Notes: a model not told the origin generated them from the sequence alone. Counted from the stretch's first letter, positions 6,546 through 16,544 are shown. The stretch: 20,160 nucleotides of DNA from an uncultured Dechloromonas sp. (GCA_946477505.1 CAMKYP010000015.1:1-20160), one strand, 5' to 3'. Numbers and translations: made by a program.

Positions 6546-8696
6546 ATGTCCGAAAAGTTCTTTGATTCCAATAACCTGGACGTTTGGGAAAAGGCTGCAG
6601 CGAAGCAATCGCCCGGCGGTGACGTCAACAATCTGGTCTGGAATACGCCGGAAGGCTTGGCCGTCAAGGCGCTCTATACGAAGAAAGACACCGAGAACCT
6701 CGAATTCGCCGATACCTTGCCGGGTGTCGCCCCCTTCCTCCGTGGTCCGCAACCGACCATGTACGCCGTCAAGCCGTGGACCATCCGGCAGTACGCCGGC
6801 TTCTCCACCGCCGAGGCGTCCAACGCCTTCTACCGTAAGGCGCTGGCCGCCGGTGGGCAGGGGGTTTCGGTCGCCTTCGACCTGGCAACGCACCGTGGCT
6901 ACGATTCCGATAACGCCCGCGTTACTGGCGACGTCGGCAAGGCCGGCGTGGCGATCGACTCCGTGGAAGACATGAAAATCCTGTTCGATGGCATCCCGCT
7001 CGACAAGATTTCCGTCTCGATGACCATGAACGGCGCCGTGCTGCCGATCCTGGCCGGCTACATCGTTGCTGCCGAGGAACAGGGGGTGAAGCAGGAGCAG
7101 TTGTCTGGCACGATCCAGAATGACATCCTCAAGGAATTCATGGTGCGGAACACCTACATCTATCCGCCCAAGCCGTCGATGAAGATCATTGCCGACATCT
7201 TCAGCTACACGGCGCAGAACATGCCGAAGTTCAACTCGATCTCGATTTCGGGTTACCACATCCAGGAAGCCGGGGCCAACCAGGCCATCGAGCTGGCCTT
7301 CACGCTGGCCGACGGCATGGAATATGTGCGTACCGGTATCGCTTCCGGCATGGACGTCGATACCTTCGCTGGCCGCCTGTCCTTCTTCTGGGCGGTGGGC
7401 ATGAACTTCTACCTCGAAATCGCCAAGATGCGCGCTGCGCGCCTGCTCTGGCACCGCATCATGTCCGGCTTCAATGCCAAGAGCCCGAAGTCGATGATGC
7501 TGCGCACGCACAGCCAGACCTCCGGCTGGTCGCTGACCGAGCAGGACCCGTACAACAACGTCGTGCGCACCACCATCGAGGCGATGGCCGCGGTCTTCGG
7601 CGGTACCCAGTCGCTGCACACCAATGCGCTGGACGAAGCCATCGCGCTGCCGACCGAGTTCTCGGCTCGTATCGCCCGCAACACCCAGCTGATCATCCAG
7701 GAAGAAACCCACATCACCAACGTGATCGACCCGTGGGCCGGTTCCTACATGATGGAAAAGCTGACCCAGGACATGGCCGACAAGGCCTGGGGCATCATCC
7801 AGGAAATCGAAGCCATGGGCGGCATGACCAAGGCCGTCGAATCCGGCTGGGCCAAGATGCAGGTCGAAACCTGCGCGGCCGACAAGCAGGCCCGCATCGA
7901 CTCGGGCAAGGACGTCATCGTCGGCGTCAACAAATACAAGCTGGCCAAGGAAGACGCGATCGACATCCTCGATATCGACAACCACGCCGTGCGCGAAGCG
8001 CAGGTGGCCCGCCTCAAGCAGATTCGCGCCACGCGCGACAGCGCAGCCGTCAATGCGGCGCTTGACGCGCTGACCAAGGCCGCCGAGACCGGCGAAGGCA
8101 ACCTGCTCGACCTGACCGTCAAGGCCATTCGCCTGCGCGCCACGGTCGGCGAAGTGTCCGACGCGCTGGAAAAGGTCTTCGGCCGCTTCCGCGCCAACAA
8201 CCAGACCATTTCGGGGGTTTACGGAGGCGTCGTGGAAGGTCAGGAAAGTTGGGAGCAGATCAAGGCCGATGTCGCCAAGTTCGCCGAAGAAGAAGGCCGT
8301 CGCCCGCGCATCATGATCGCCAAGCTCGGCCAGGACGGCCATGACCGTGGCGCCAAGGTGGTGGCCACGGCCTACGCCGACCTCGGCTTCGACATCGACA
8401 TGGGTCCGCTCTTCCAGACTCCGGAAGAGGCCGCTCGCCAGGCCATCGAAAACGACGTGCATGCCATCGGTTGCTCGTCGCTTGCCGCCGGCCACAAGAC
8501 CTTGGTGCCGCAGATCATCCAGTCGCTGAAGGCGCAGGGCGCCGACGACATCATCGTCTTCGCTGGTGGCGTGATTCCGGCGCAGGATTACGATGCCCTC
8601 TACGCGGCTGGCGCCAAAGCCATCTTCGGCCCGGGCACCCGCATCGAGGATTCGGCCAAGCGCGTGCTGGAAGAAATCCGCAAGGCCCGCGCCTAA
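6546..8696 (+). CDS. scpA: Methylmalonyl-CoA mutase, single-chain adenosylcobalamin enzyme
   Basis: The 716-aa protein (E. coli ScpA/Sbm is 714 aa) reversibly converts (R)-methylmalonyl-CoA and succinyl-CoA. The N-terminal barrel has the substrate-binding segment PWTIRQYAGFSTAEASNAFY; Tyr83 and His238 (SGYHIQEAG) align by motif with Tyr89 and His244 of the Propionibacterium enzyme. The C-terminal B12 domain (about 580-716) has the base-off motif DGHDRG with His599 as cobalt ligand, then SSLAAGH and FAGGVIP. Both domains lie in one chain, so a homodimer is expected rather than the heterodimer of Propionibacterium. It leads an operon with meaB and the propionyl-CoA carboxylase genes. Strong codon bias suggests high expression. 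Direction could be propionate oxidation or, as in polyphosphate-accumulating relatives, propionyl-CoA production from succinyl-CoA; the sequence cannot decide. Confidence 0.97.
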   Translation: MSEKFFDSNNLDVWEKAAAKQSPGGDVNNLVWNTPEGLAVKALYTKKDTENLEFADTLPGVAPFLRGPQPTMYAVKPWTIRQYAGFSTAEASNAFYRKALAAGGQGVSVAFDLATHRGYDSDNARVTGDVGKAGVAIDSVEDMKILFDGIPLDKISVSMTMNGAVLPILAGYIVAAEEQGVKQEQLSGTIQNDILKEFMVRNTYIYPPKPSMKIIADIFSYTAQNMPKFNSISISGYHIQEAGANQAIELAFTLADGMEYVRTGIASGMDVDTFAGRLSFFWAVGMNFYLEIAKMRAARLLWHRIMSGFNAKSPKSMMLRTHSQTSGWSLTEQDPYNNVVRTTIEAMAAVFGGTQSLHTNALDEAIALPTEFSARIARNTQLIIQEETHITNVIDPWAGSYMMEKLTQDMADKAWGIIQEIEAMGGMTKAVESGWAKMQVETCAADKQARIDSGKDVIVGVNKYKLAKEDAIDILDIDNHAVREAQVARLKQIRATRDSAAVNAALDALTKAAETGEGNLLDLTVKAIRLRATVGEVSDALEKVFGRFRANNQTISGVYGGVVEGQESWEQIKADVAKFAEEEGRRPRIMIAKLGQDGHDRGAKVVATAYADLGFDIDMGPLFQTPEEAARQAIENDVHAIGCSSLAAGHKTLVPQIIQSLKAQGADDIIVFAGGVIPAQDYDALYAAGAKAIFGPGTRIEDSAKRVLEEIRKARA

Positions 8697-8702
8697 GCCC
8701 GG

Positions 8703-9713
8703 ATGAAACTGGACGAAGCGCCGGTGCGTGCCAATCTCCTGTCTGCTGCCGACCAGTCGCTGGTCGACGGCGTGCTGGCGGGTCAGCGTCGCTCGCTGGC
8801 CAAGGCCATCACGCTGATCGAATCGACCCGTGCCGATCACCAGCAGCGGGCGCAGCAGGTATTGACCGCGTTGTTGCCAAAAACCGGCAACGCCATCCGC
8901 ATCGGCATTTCGGGCGTGCCGGGGGCGGGAAAATCCACCTTTATCGAGGCGCTCGGGGTCTGGTTGATCGAGCAGGGTAAGAAACTGGCGGTGCTGGCCA
9001 TCGATCCCTCGTCGTCGGTCACCGGCGGTTCCATCCTCGGCGACAAGACGCGCATGGAATTGTTGAGCCAGCGCGAGGAAGCCTTCATCCGTCCCAGCCC
9101 GTCGGCCGGTTCGCTCGGCGGCGTCGCCGAAAAGACGCGCGAAGCCATGCTGCTCTGCGAAGCGGCCGGCTACGATGTGATCATCATCGAGACAGTCGGC
9201 GTCGGCCAGTCGGAAACGACGGTCGCCGGTATGGTCGACATGTTCTGTCTGCTGCAACTGCCGAATGCCGGCGACGATCTGCAAGCCATCAAGAAGGGCA
9301 TTGTCGAGATCGCCGACCTGGTGGTCATCAACAAGGCCGACATCGACAAGCAGGCGACGGCCGTCGTTCGCGCCCAGTGGCGCAATGCGCTGCACATGCT
9401 GCGGCCGGCCTCGCCGAACTGGGCGCCGCCGGTCATCGCGCTGTCTGCCCTGCACAAGGAAGGTATCGTCGATTTCTGGGAGCAGGTCGAGAAATACCAG
9501 AGTGCGCTGAAACCGACCGGCGAGTTCGCCGCCAAGCGTCAGCATCAGGCGCTGAGCTGGATGTGGCAATTGATCGACTCCGGCCTGCGCCAGCATTTCC
9601 GTCATCACCCGCGCGTGCAGGAAAACCTGCCCGCTTTCACCCGATCCGTCGAGGAGGGCCATACGACCCCGGCTGCCGCCGCGTATGCGCTGCTCGACTA
9701 CCTGAAACACTAA
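8703..9713 (+). CDS. meaB: MeaB/ArgK-type G protein, chaperone of methylmalonyl-CoA mutase
   Basis: The 336-aa GTPase is of the G3E/SIMIBI class. It has the Walker A motif GVPGAGKST at residues 71-79, a following AIDPSSSVTGGSILGDKTRM switch segment, ETVGVGQSET (G3 region), and NKAD for guanine recognition near residue 210. The C-terminal arm helps dimerisation. MeaB binds methylmalonyl-CoA mutase, gates loading of adenosylcobalamin, and protects or reactivates the enzyme. It was once misnamed ArgK, an arginine-transport kinase; that function is not supported. The start lies only 6 nt after the mutase stop with no strong ribosome site, so translation is probably coupled. The tight linkage to the mutase gene is the usual arrangement. 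Confidence 0.95.
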   Translation: MKLDEAPVRANLLSAADQSLVDGVLAGQRRSLAKAITLIESTRADHQQRAQQVLTALLPKTGNAIRIGISGVPGAGKSTFIEALGVWLIEQGKKLAVLAIDPSSSVTGGSILGDKTRMELLSQREEAFIRPSPSAGSLGGVAEKTREAMLLCEAAGYDVIIIETVGVGQSETTVAGMVDMFCLLQLPNAGDDLQAIKKGIVEIADLVVINKADIDKQATAVVRAQWRNALHMLRPASPNWAPPVIALSALHKEGIVDFWEQVEKYQSALKPTGEFAAKRQHQALSWMWQLIDSGLRQHFRHHPRVQENLPAFTRSVEEGHTTPAAAAYALLDYLKH

Positions 9714-9740
9714 TTAGTCGTAACTCAGAGGGAGTTTTTT

Positions 9741-11276
<1,536 letters not shown>

Positions 11277-11297
11277 GCGTCAGGGAGAAAAAGGAAA

Positions 11298-13310
11298 ATG
11301 TTCACCAAGATTCTGATCGCAAACCGCGGCGAAATCGCCTGTCGCGTCATCAAGACCGCCCGCAAGATGGGTATCAAGACGGTTGCCGTCTATTCGGAAG
11401 CCGACAAGGATGCGCTGCACGTCGACCTGGCTGACGAAGCCGTCTGTATCGGCCCGGCCGCCTCGAAAGAGTCCTACCTGGTCATGGACAAGATCATCGC
11501 TGCCTGCAAGCAGACCGGTGCTCAGGCTGTCCACCCGGGTTACGGCTTCCTGTCCGAGAACGCCACCTTCTCCCGTCGTCTGGAAGAGGAAGGCATCAAG
11601 TTCATCGGTCCGAAGCACTACTCCGTCGCCAAGATGGGCGACAAGATCGAGTCCAAGAAGCTGGCCATCGAAGCCAAGGTCAATACCATTCCGGGTTACA
11701 ACGACGCCATCGCCGGTCCGGACGAGGCGGTGAAGATCGCCCAGAAGATCGGCTACCCGGTGATGATCAAGGCATCCGCCGGCGGCGGCGGCAAGGGCCT
11801 GCGCGTGGCCTACAACGATGCCGAGGCGCATGAGGGCTTCTCGTCCTGCGTCAACGAAGCCCGCAACTCCTTCGGTGACGATCGCGTCTTCATTGAAAAG
11901 TACGTGCTCGAGCCGCGTCACATCGAAATCCAGGTGCTGGGCGATTCGCATGGCAACTACGTGTACCTGAACGAGCGCGACTGCTCGATCCAGCGTCGTC
12001 ACCAGAAGGTCATCGAAGAGGCGCCGAGCCCCTTCGTCGATCCCGAGATGCGCAAGGCGATGGGCGAACAGGCCGTGGCGCTGGCCCGTGCCGTGAATTA
12101 CGAATCGGCCGGCACGGTCGAGTTCGTCGTGTCTGGTGCGACCAAGGAGTTCTACTTCCTGGAAATGAACACACGTCTGCAGGTCGAGCACCCGGTCACC
12201 GAATTGATCACCGGCCTCGATCTCGTCGAGCAGATGATCCGCGTCGCCTACGGCGAAAAGCTGCCGCTGACCCAGGCTGATGTGACGATCAACGGCTGGT
12301 CGATGGAGTGCCGGATCAACGCCGAAGACCCGTTCCGCGGCTTCCTGCCGTCCACCGGCCGTCTGGTTAAGTTCCAGCCGCCGAAGGAAACCAGCGACGC
12401 CAACGGCACGACGCGCGTCGATACCGGTGTTTACGACGGTGGCGAAATTTCGATGTTCTATGACTCGATGATCGCCAAGCTGATCGTGCACGGCAAGGAC
12501 CGCGCCACCGCCATCGCCCGCATGCGCGACGCGCTGAATGCCTTCGTCATCCGCGGTATTTCGTCGAATATCCCGTTCCAGGCCGCGTTGATGCAGCACC
12601 CGGTTTTCCATTCGGGCATTTTCGACACTGGCTTCATTCCCAAGCACTACCCGACGGGCTTCGATGCCTCGATGGTGCCGCATGATGATCCGGCGCTGCT
12701 GGTCTCCGTCGCCGCCTATGTCTATCGTGCCTACACCGACCGCTCGGCTTCGATTACCGGCCAGATGCAGGGCCATGAGCGTATCGTGGGCGACCAGTGG
12801 ATGGTGGTTCGTCTCAATGGCGACAAGAAGGAGAATCACCCGGTGACGGCACGTCCGGTTCCGGGTGGCTACCATGTCGAGTACGACGGCAAGTCCTACG
12901 AACTGCTGTCCGACTGGAAACTGGGCGAATCGCTGTTCAACGGCACCTGCAACGGGGTTCCGTTCACCCTGCAGGTCGAGCGGCACAAGACCAAGTACAG
13001 CCTGTTCCACTGGGGTAATCGTGCCGACTTCATGATCATGAGCGCCCGTGCAGCCGAACTGCTGGCCCTGATGCCCGAGAAGCCGGCACCCGACCTCTCC
13101 AAGTTCCTGCTGTCACCGATGCCGGGCCTGCTGCGCGAAGTCGCGGTCAAGGTCGGTCAGGAAGTGAAGGCTGGCGAGAAGCTGGCCGTCATCGAAGCCA
13201 TGAAGATGGAAAACATCCTCAAGGCGGAGCAGGACTGCAAGGTGAAGAAGATTTCCGCTGCCGTCGGCGAAAGCCTGTCGGTGGATCAGGTCATCATCGA
13301 GTTCGAGTGA
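11298..13310 (+). CDS. pccA: Propionyl-CoA carboxylase alpha chain (biotin carboxylase plus biotin carrier)
   Basis: The 670-aa protein combines three parts. A biotin carboxylase occupies about residues 1-450, with the start KILIANRGEIACRVI, the ATP-grasp loop GGGGKG at 162-167 and EMNTRLQVEHPVTE from Glu289. A linker domain for beta-subunit binding covers about 460-600. A C-terminal biotin carrier domain carries EAMKMEN, with Lys636 as the biotinylated lysine 34 residues from the end, the standard distance. It carboxylates biotin with ATP and bicarbonate and hands it to the beta chain. Purine-rich ribosome sites lie at 11283-11287 and 11291-11295. It is the last gene of the operon and is followed by an intrinsic terminator. 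A biotin ligase is needed in trans and is not in the window. Confidence 0.96.
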   Translation: MFTKILIANRGEIACRVIKTARKMGIKTVAVYSEADKDALHVDLADEAVCIGPAASKESYLVMDKIIAACKQTGAQAVHPGYGFLSENATFSRRLEEEGIKFIGPKHYSVAKMGDKIESKKLAIEAKVNTIPGYNDAIAGPDEAVKIAQKIGYPVMIKASAGGGGKGLRVAYNDAEAHEGFSSCVNEARNSFGDDRVFIEKYVLEPRHIEIQVLGDSHGNYVYLNERDCSIQRRHQKVIEEAPSPFVDPEMRKAMGEQAVALARAVNYESAGTVEFVVSGATKEFYFLEMNTRLQVEHPVTELITGLDLVEQMIRVAYGEKLPLTQADVTINGWSMECRINAEDPFRGFLPSTGRLVKFQPPKETSDANGTTRVDTGVYDGGEISMFYDSMIAKLIVHGKDRATAIARMRDALNAFVIRGISSNIPFQAALMQHPVFHSGIFDTGFIPKHYPTGFDASMVPHDDPALLVSVAAYVYRAYTDRSASITGQMQGHERIVGDQWMVVRLNGDKKENHPVTARPVPGGYHVEYDGKSYELLSDWKLGESLFNGTCNGVPFTLQVERHKTKYSLFHWGNRADFMIMSARAAELLALMPEKPAPDLSKFLLSPMPGLLREVAVKVGQEVKAGEKLAVIEAMKMENILKAEQDCKVKKISAAVGESLSVDQVIIEFE

Positions 13311-13354
13311 TCGTCCGGTCCGGGCCGCTGCCCGCGGCCAGGGTTTCACCGCGC

Positions 13355-13380
13355 AAGCCCGCCAACCGGCGGGCTTTTTA
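13355..13380 (+). terminator. Rho-independent terminator after pccA
   Basis: A perfect 9-bp stem (AAGCCCGCC at 13355-13363 with GGCGGGCTT at 13368-13376) closes an AACC loop and runs into a T tract (13375-13379). A second, smaller hairpin (GGCCGC 13323-13328 with GCGGCC 13334-13339) without T run precedes it. The T tract overlaps the stop codon of the gene on the opposite strand. That strand lacks a following T run, so termination in that direction is doubtful. Confidence 0.92.
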
Positions 13381-14922
13381 TTGCCAATTGACTGCGTAGC
13401 GAACGAAGTCGATACCGCGTTCCAGTACCTCGGTGGGGAGCAGGCGGCTTGGCGGCGTTCCGGCGGTACTCTGAAAACCGAGTCCGATATTCAGGCGTAC
13501 GGCTGCGTTGGCGGGAACCAGCAAGGAGTAGCACTCGCCATCGTGCATCAGGAAGGCCGGTGTCAGTGCCTGGGTTCGTTCCTGGGCGCTCGAACGGACG
13601 AGTCTGCCGGCTTCGATCGGTTCGGGAAACCAGCTCAGCTCGGCACTCAGCGCTCCGCTGGACAGGGCCTGAAGCGCGTAAAGGACACCGAGGCAGGGTT
13701 TTTCGGCGCGTACTGCGGCAACGAGGCACGGTGCCAGGCGACGTCCGCCTTCGACGTCCTGGGCGCGAACCGCCTTGCCGTCCACCAAGGTCCATTTTTC
13801 GCTCGGTACATTCAGCTTCTTGACGGTGGTAGGCAGTGTCGATGCTCGATCAAAGCCAAACATGGCCACGCGCTGATGGGCCAGGTTGGCACCGCCGCTC
13901 TCCAGCGAGCCGCTGGGTTTGAGGGATTCTCCGGTCAGGATGGAGAAGGCATTTTCAGGGCCGAAAGCCAGTTCGATTTCGCCGATTTCCGTTGATGCTG
14001 TCCTGATGGTGCTTTCGAGGCTGGATTCGAGTTCGTGGAGCAGCCGTATGCAGGCGCTCCCCGACAATTCACGTCCCAGTTTCAGCGATTCCGGGCTCTC
14101 ACCGGCTTTGAGCGCGACAATGCGTTGCGCGATCTTTCGCTCGACCTTGCGTACCTCCATCCAGCGTGGCACGCCTTCTGGAAGCGGGCCGCCAAATAAC
14201 GATGCCAGGTCGACCGAATGTGCCTTCGGGTCGTCATCGGGCGTCCGTTGAAAAACCACCAGTTCGCGCCATCGGCTGATGGCGCGGTTGGCAACGATGA
14301 GTTGAGCCGCTGACAGGCGATAGGGGTCGATCAGGCGTAGCATGAAGGCCCAGGCCAGGTGTCCGCCAATATGGGATTCGCCGAGGTGGCGAAAATCGGG
14401 ATCGGGCAGCGGGTGGAGCAGAACACCGCTGCTTTCAGCTTGGTCGAGGACGGCGAACAGCAGGCGGTCAATCAGTTGCGGGCATTGGCGCGCCGCCTGG
14501 AAATAACAGTATTGCGCCATCCTGAAGGCGCAGGCGGCGCGGAGCAGTGGCAGGCACTTGCCGTTCGGAGGGAAGTGTGGGGCCAGGCGCAGATAGGCGA
14601 TGCCGAGATTAAGCCACAATTTTTGCGCCAGTTCGAATGAGCGTTCGTCTTCAGAGGCCATCGGCAATGGTTTGCGGACAAAGCGCGCTTCGATGGTATC
14701 CTGCCCCGGGACGGCCGCCGAGCGGAGCAGATCGAGTAACTCGACAGCAAGTCCCGGGGCTAGAGTCGATGCTTCGATGGCATTGATCTGTTCACCGATG
14801 GCATTCAGTATGTGGCCTGGCTGGGCCCGGGGTTGATTGGCCAGCCAGGCCTTGGCGGAAGGCAGGTCATGAAAGGCTAGCTTGAGGTCGGCGCGGGGCT
14901 CGGGCAGCTTGAACCAGGTCAT
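13378..14922 (-). CDS. Uncharacterised 514-aa protein, possible degenerate PilZ-like C-terminal domain
   Basis: I do not recognise this protein securely. It has no signal peptide or membrane segment. Residues about 1-330 look mainly helical, with cysteine/tyrosine-rich patches (MAQYCYFQAARQCPQ). The last 180 residues look beta-rich and begin WTLVDGKAVRAQDVEGGRRL, resembling the degenerate barrels of betaproteobacterial proteins related to PilZ (cyclic di-GMP receptors); the canonical RxxxR and DxSxxG motifs are missing, so nucleotide binding is not claimed. I chose the internal ATG at 14922 because GGAGA lies 6 nt before it; an upstream in-frame ATG at 14964 adds 14 residues but would overlap the divergent gene. 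The gene lies between two convergent or divergent partners and has no obvious operon mate. Clear codon structure over its length supports a real gene. Confidence 0.75.
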   Translation of the reverse strand: MTWFKLPEPRADLKLAFHDLPSAKAWLANQPRAQPGHILNAIGEQINAIEASTLAPGLAVELLDLLRSAAVPGQDTIEARFVRKPLPMASEDERSFELAQKLWLNLGIAYLRLAPHFPPNGKCLPLLRAACAFRMAQYCYFQAARQCPQLIDRLLFAVLDQAESSGVLLHPLPDPDFRHLGESHIGGHLAWAFMLRLIDPYRLSAAQLIVANRAISRWRELVVFQRTPDDDPKAHSVDLASLFGGPLPEGVPRWMEVRKVERKIAQRIVALKAGESPESLKLGRELSGSACIRLLHELESSLESTIRTASTEIGEIELAFGPENAFSILTGESLKPSGSLESGGANLAHQRVAMFGFDRASTLPTTVKKLNVPSEKWTLVDGKAVRAQDVEGGRRLAPCLVAAVRAEKPCLGVLYALQALSSGALSAELSWFPEPIEAGRLVRSSAQERTQALTPAFLMHDGECYSLLVPANAAVRLNIGLGFQSTAGTPPSRLLPTEVLERGIDFVRYAVNWQ

Positions 14923-14928
14923 GGATAT

Positions 14929-14933
14929 TCTCC
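14929..14933 (-). promoter_or_regulatory. Ribosome binding site deciding the start of the 514-aa protein
   Basis: On the minus strand GGAGA lies 6 nt before ATG at 14922, a standard distance. No comparable site precedes the upstream ATG at 14964, so the shorter form is favoured. It overlaps a TCCGGA palindrome (14931-14936) central to the divergent gap. Confidence 0.6.
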
Positions 14934-14946
14934 GGAAAGCGGAAAA

Positions 14947-15222
14947 ATGAGCGGATTTGAACATTATGATCGCGAATTGCGCGATCTGGACAATGAGATT
15001 CGGCGCTACGCCGCGCTATGTCATGTGGATTTGAGCAAGCACCATGAAATCGAGGCTTGCCTCAAGCAGCATCACGATGACTGGGCCGCGGATAAGGCGC
15101 GGGAAAGCCTGCAAGGCCTTCTGATCCTGCGCATCAAGCTGGAAACCGAAATGATCGAGCTGGGGTTCTCACCCCCGCCGCTGGTTCAAACGCCCGGAAT
15201 CAGCTCGCAAGAGGAAGCTTGA
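14947..15222 (+). CDS. Small protein of unknown function (91 aa)
   Basis: The product is a soluble, highly charged 91-aa protein, mostly alpha-helical by composition, rich in Glu, Asp, Arg and His (for example DLSKHHEIEACLKQHHDDW). A short proline-rich tail (SPPPLVQTPG) follows. There is no signal peptide, membrane segment or metal-binding motif that I can name; the paired histidines might bind metal but this is speculation. It starts only 24 nt from the start of the divergent 514-aa gene, so its promoter must lie inside that gene or overlap its leader. A GGAAAGCGGAAAA purine stretch precedes the ATG. The last 23 nt overlap the convergent napF gene. It reads as a coherent protein in sequence and codon use, but family membership is unknown. 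Confidence 0.65.
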   Translation: MSGFEHYDRELRDLDNEIRRYAALCHVDLSKHHEIEACLKQHHDDWAADKARESLQGLLILRIKLETEMIELGFSPPPLVQTPGISSQEEA

Positions 15223-15691
15223 CCGTCATGGCAAGCGTCGGGCAGGGCGCGACGCAGGCGCCGCAGCCAGTGCATCTTTCGCTGGCGATCTCGGGGAGCG
15301 GGCTACCACCCAGTCGTGGCGGGAAGCGAATGGCACGTGCATCGCAGAAGTCGCCGCAGACCCGGCATTCGACACCCTGCCTCGGCAGACAGTCCTCGCC
15401 GACAATGGCCTTATAAGGCCAGGCCGGCTGATCTTCGGTCCGATGCAGGGCCTTGGGCTGGCAGGCAGCGACGCAATCGCCGCAGAAGGTGCATTCGCCT
15501 TCGCGGAAGTCGACGGTTGGATAACCGCCGTCGCCGGCAATCAGGATGTGCGTCGGGCAAGCCGCGACGCAGTCGTTGCATCGGGTGCAGGCATCGATGA
15601 AATCACCCTCGGCCAAAGCCCAGGGCGGACGCAGTTCGGATTTTGGGCGCGGCCGGCCGCGGAAAAAGGCCCGGCGGGACAGATCGACCAC
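15200..15691 (-). CDS. napF: NapF, four-cluster ferredoxin-type protein of periplasmic nitrate reductase maturation
   Basis: The 163-aa protein has four iron-sulfur cysteine groups: Cys35/38/41/45, Cys67/70/73/77, the NapF-type Cys101/109/112/116, and Cys140/143/146/150. It begins with MVDLSRRAFFRG, the family's N-terminal signature. NapF is a cytoplasmic protein that interacts with the nitrate reductase catalytic subunit NapA and is thought to help its iron-sulfur assembly before export. The start is GTG at 15691, supported by an AAGGAGG site 8 nt upstream. It lies 13 nt after ccmI, so it is probably the last gene of the cytochrome c maturation operon. No other nap gene is in the window. The 3' end overlaps the convergent small gene by 23 nt, and no terminator hairpin is apparent. 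Confidence 0.92.
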   Translation of the reverse strand: MVDLSRRAFFRGRPRPKSELRPPWALAEGDFIDACTRCNDCVAACPTHILIAGDGGYPTVDFREGECTFCGDCVAACQPKALHRTEDQPAWPYKAIVGEDCLPRQGVECRVCGDFCDARAIRFPPRLGGSPLPEIASERCTGCGACVAPCPTLAMTVKLPLAS

Positions 15692-15699
15692 GCCCGTGG

Positions 15700-15706
15700 C
15701 CTCCTT
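15700..15706 (-). promoter_or_regulatory. Ribosome binding site deciding the GTG start of napF
   Basis: On the minus strand AAGGAGG lies 8 nt before the GTG at 15691 and overlaps the ccmI stop codon (15707-15705). It supports the GTG start and suggests translation of napF follows termination of ccmI. Confidence 0.75.
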
Positions 15707-16544
15707 ACTTGCCGGCTTTCATCTTGTCGATGCCGCTACGCAGCATCTGGTCGATGTCGGAGCCCGGTTCGACTTGCGGCAACAAGGCTTCCCAGTAAGC
15801 AATGCCTTGCTTGTTGTCGCCCCGCTCCATGGCCGCGGCACCCGCCAGGAATAGGCTGTGCGCGTGCTTGGGGTCAAGCTTGAGTGCCTTTTCGACCAAC
15901 TGGGTCGGCTTGCCTTTGAGCCCCTTGCCTGCCGCCATGGCGATGGTTTCGGCGTAGGCAGCCAGCAGGTCGGGCTCCTCGTTCACCACGGCTTCGGCTT
16001 TGCCGAAGGCTTCCACGGCTTCAGTGTAGCGGCCCATGGACTTGTACGAGCGGGCCAGCATCAGCCAACCCTTCGGATCGTCCGGATTGGCCTTCAGTCG
16101 CTCAGCCAGCTTGGCGACCATGCCTTCGATCTGTTCCTGCGTCATTTGCGGCTTGGGCGCGGTCTGTTCGGGGTCGAGGGCTTGCGGGTTTCCGAGGATG
16201 GAATAGCCGGTCAGACCCAGGATGGGCAGCAGCAGGAGAAGGGCAATGGCGGTCTTGCGACTGGGGGCATGCGAGGCCGTGGCGCTTTCGCTGGCGGCGG
16301 GCTCGACTTCGTCGAGCAAGCGGCGCTGCAGCTCTTGCCGGGCCTGCTCGAAATCACTGTCGGCCAGCGAGCCTTCGGTTTTCTCGCGCTCCAGTTCAGC
16401 AAGTTGGTCACGGAAGATGGCGAGGTTGGCGGTCTTGCGATCGGCCCCGGATTTGGGGGCGCGCAGGCCAAGCCACAGCGGCGGCAAAATGAAGGCGGCA
16501 ACCACCACAATGAGCAGGGTGGCAAACAGGGCGAACTGTGTCAT
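15705..16544 (-). CDS. ccmI: CcmI, cytochrome c maturation apocytochrome chaperone
   Basis: The 279-aa protein has an N-terminal membrane segment (about residues 5-27), a cytoplasmic loop with a leucine-zipper-like stretch (about 30-80), a second membrane segment (about 97-116), and a periplasmic TPR region (about 130-275; for example PDDPKGWLMLARSYKSMGRY and ALKLDPKHAHSLFLAGAAAM). CcmI binds the C-terminal helix of apocytochromes c and delivers them to the CcmF/CcmH haem ligation complex. In E. coli this domain is fused to CcmH; here it is separate, as in many alpha- and betaproteobacteria. The start forms a 4-nt ATGA overlap with the end of ccmH. The protein is shorter than some alphaproteobacterial CcmI but complete. 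Confidence 0.93.
   Translation of the reverse strand: MTQFALFATLLIVVVAAFILPPLWLGLRAPKSGADRKTANLAIFRDQLAELEREKTEGSLADSDFEQARQELQRRLLDEVEPAASESATASHAPSRKTAIALLLLLPILGLTGYSILGNPQALDPEQTAPKPQMTQEQIEGMVAKLAERLKANPDDPKGWLMLARSYKSMGRYTEAVEAFGKAEAVVNEEPDLLAAYAETIAMAAGKGLKGKPTQLVEKALKLDPKHAHSLFLAGAAAMERGDNKQGIAYWEALLPQVEPGSDIDQMLRSGIDKMKAGK

Noticed and set aside
8703..9713. ArgK, lysine/arginine/ornithine transport kinase
   Set aside because: This older name does not fit: the sequence is a MeaB-type GTPase next to methylmalonyl-CoA mutase.
15217..15236. GCTTG/CAAGC hairpin at the napF/small-gene overlap as terminator
   Set aside because: The stem is only 5 bp with a 10-nt loop and no T run on either strand.
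15200..15691. Twin-arginine export signal in NapF (SRRAFFRG)
   Set aside because: There is no hydrophobic signal region after the arginines, and this sequence is the normal N terminus of cytoplasmic NapF.
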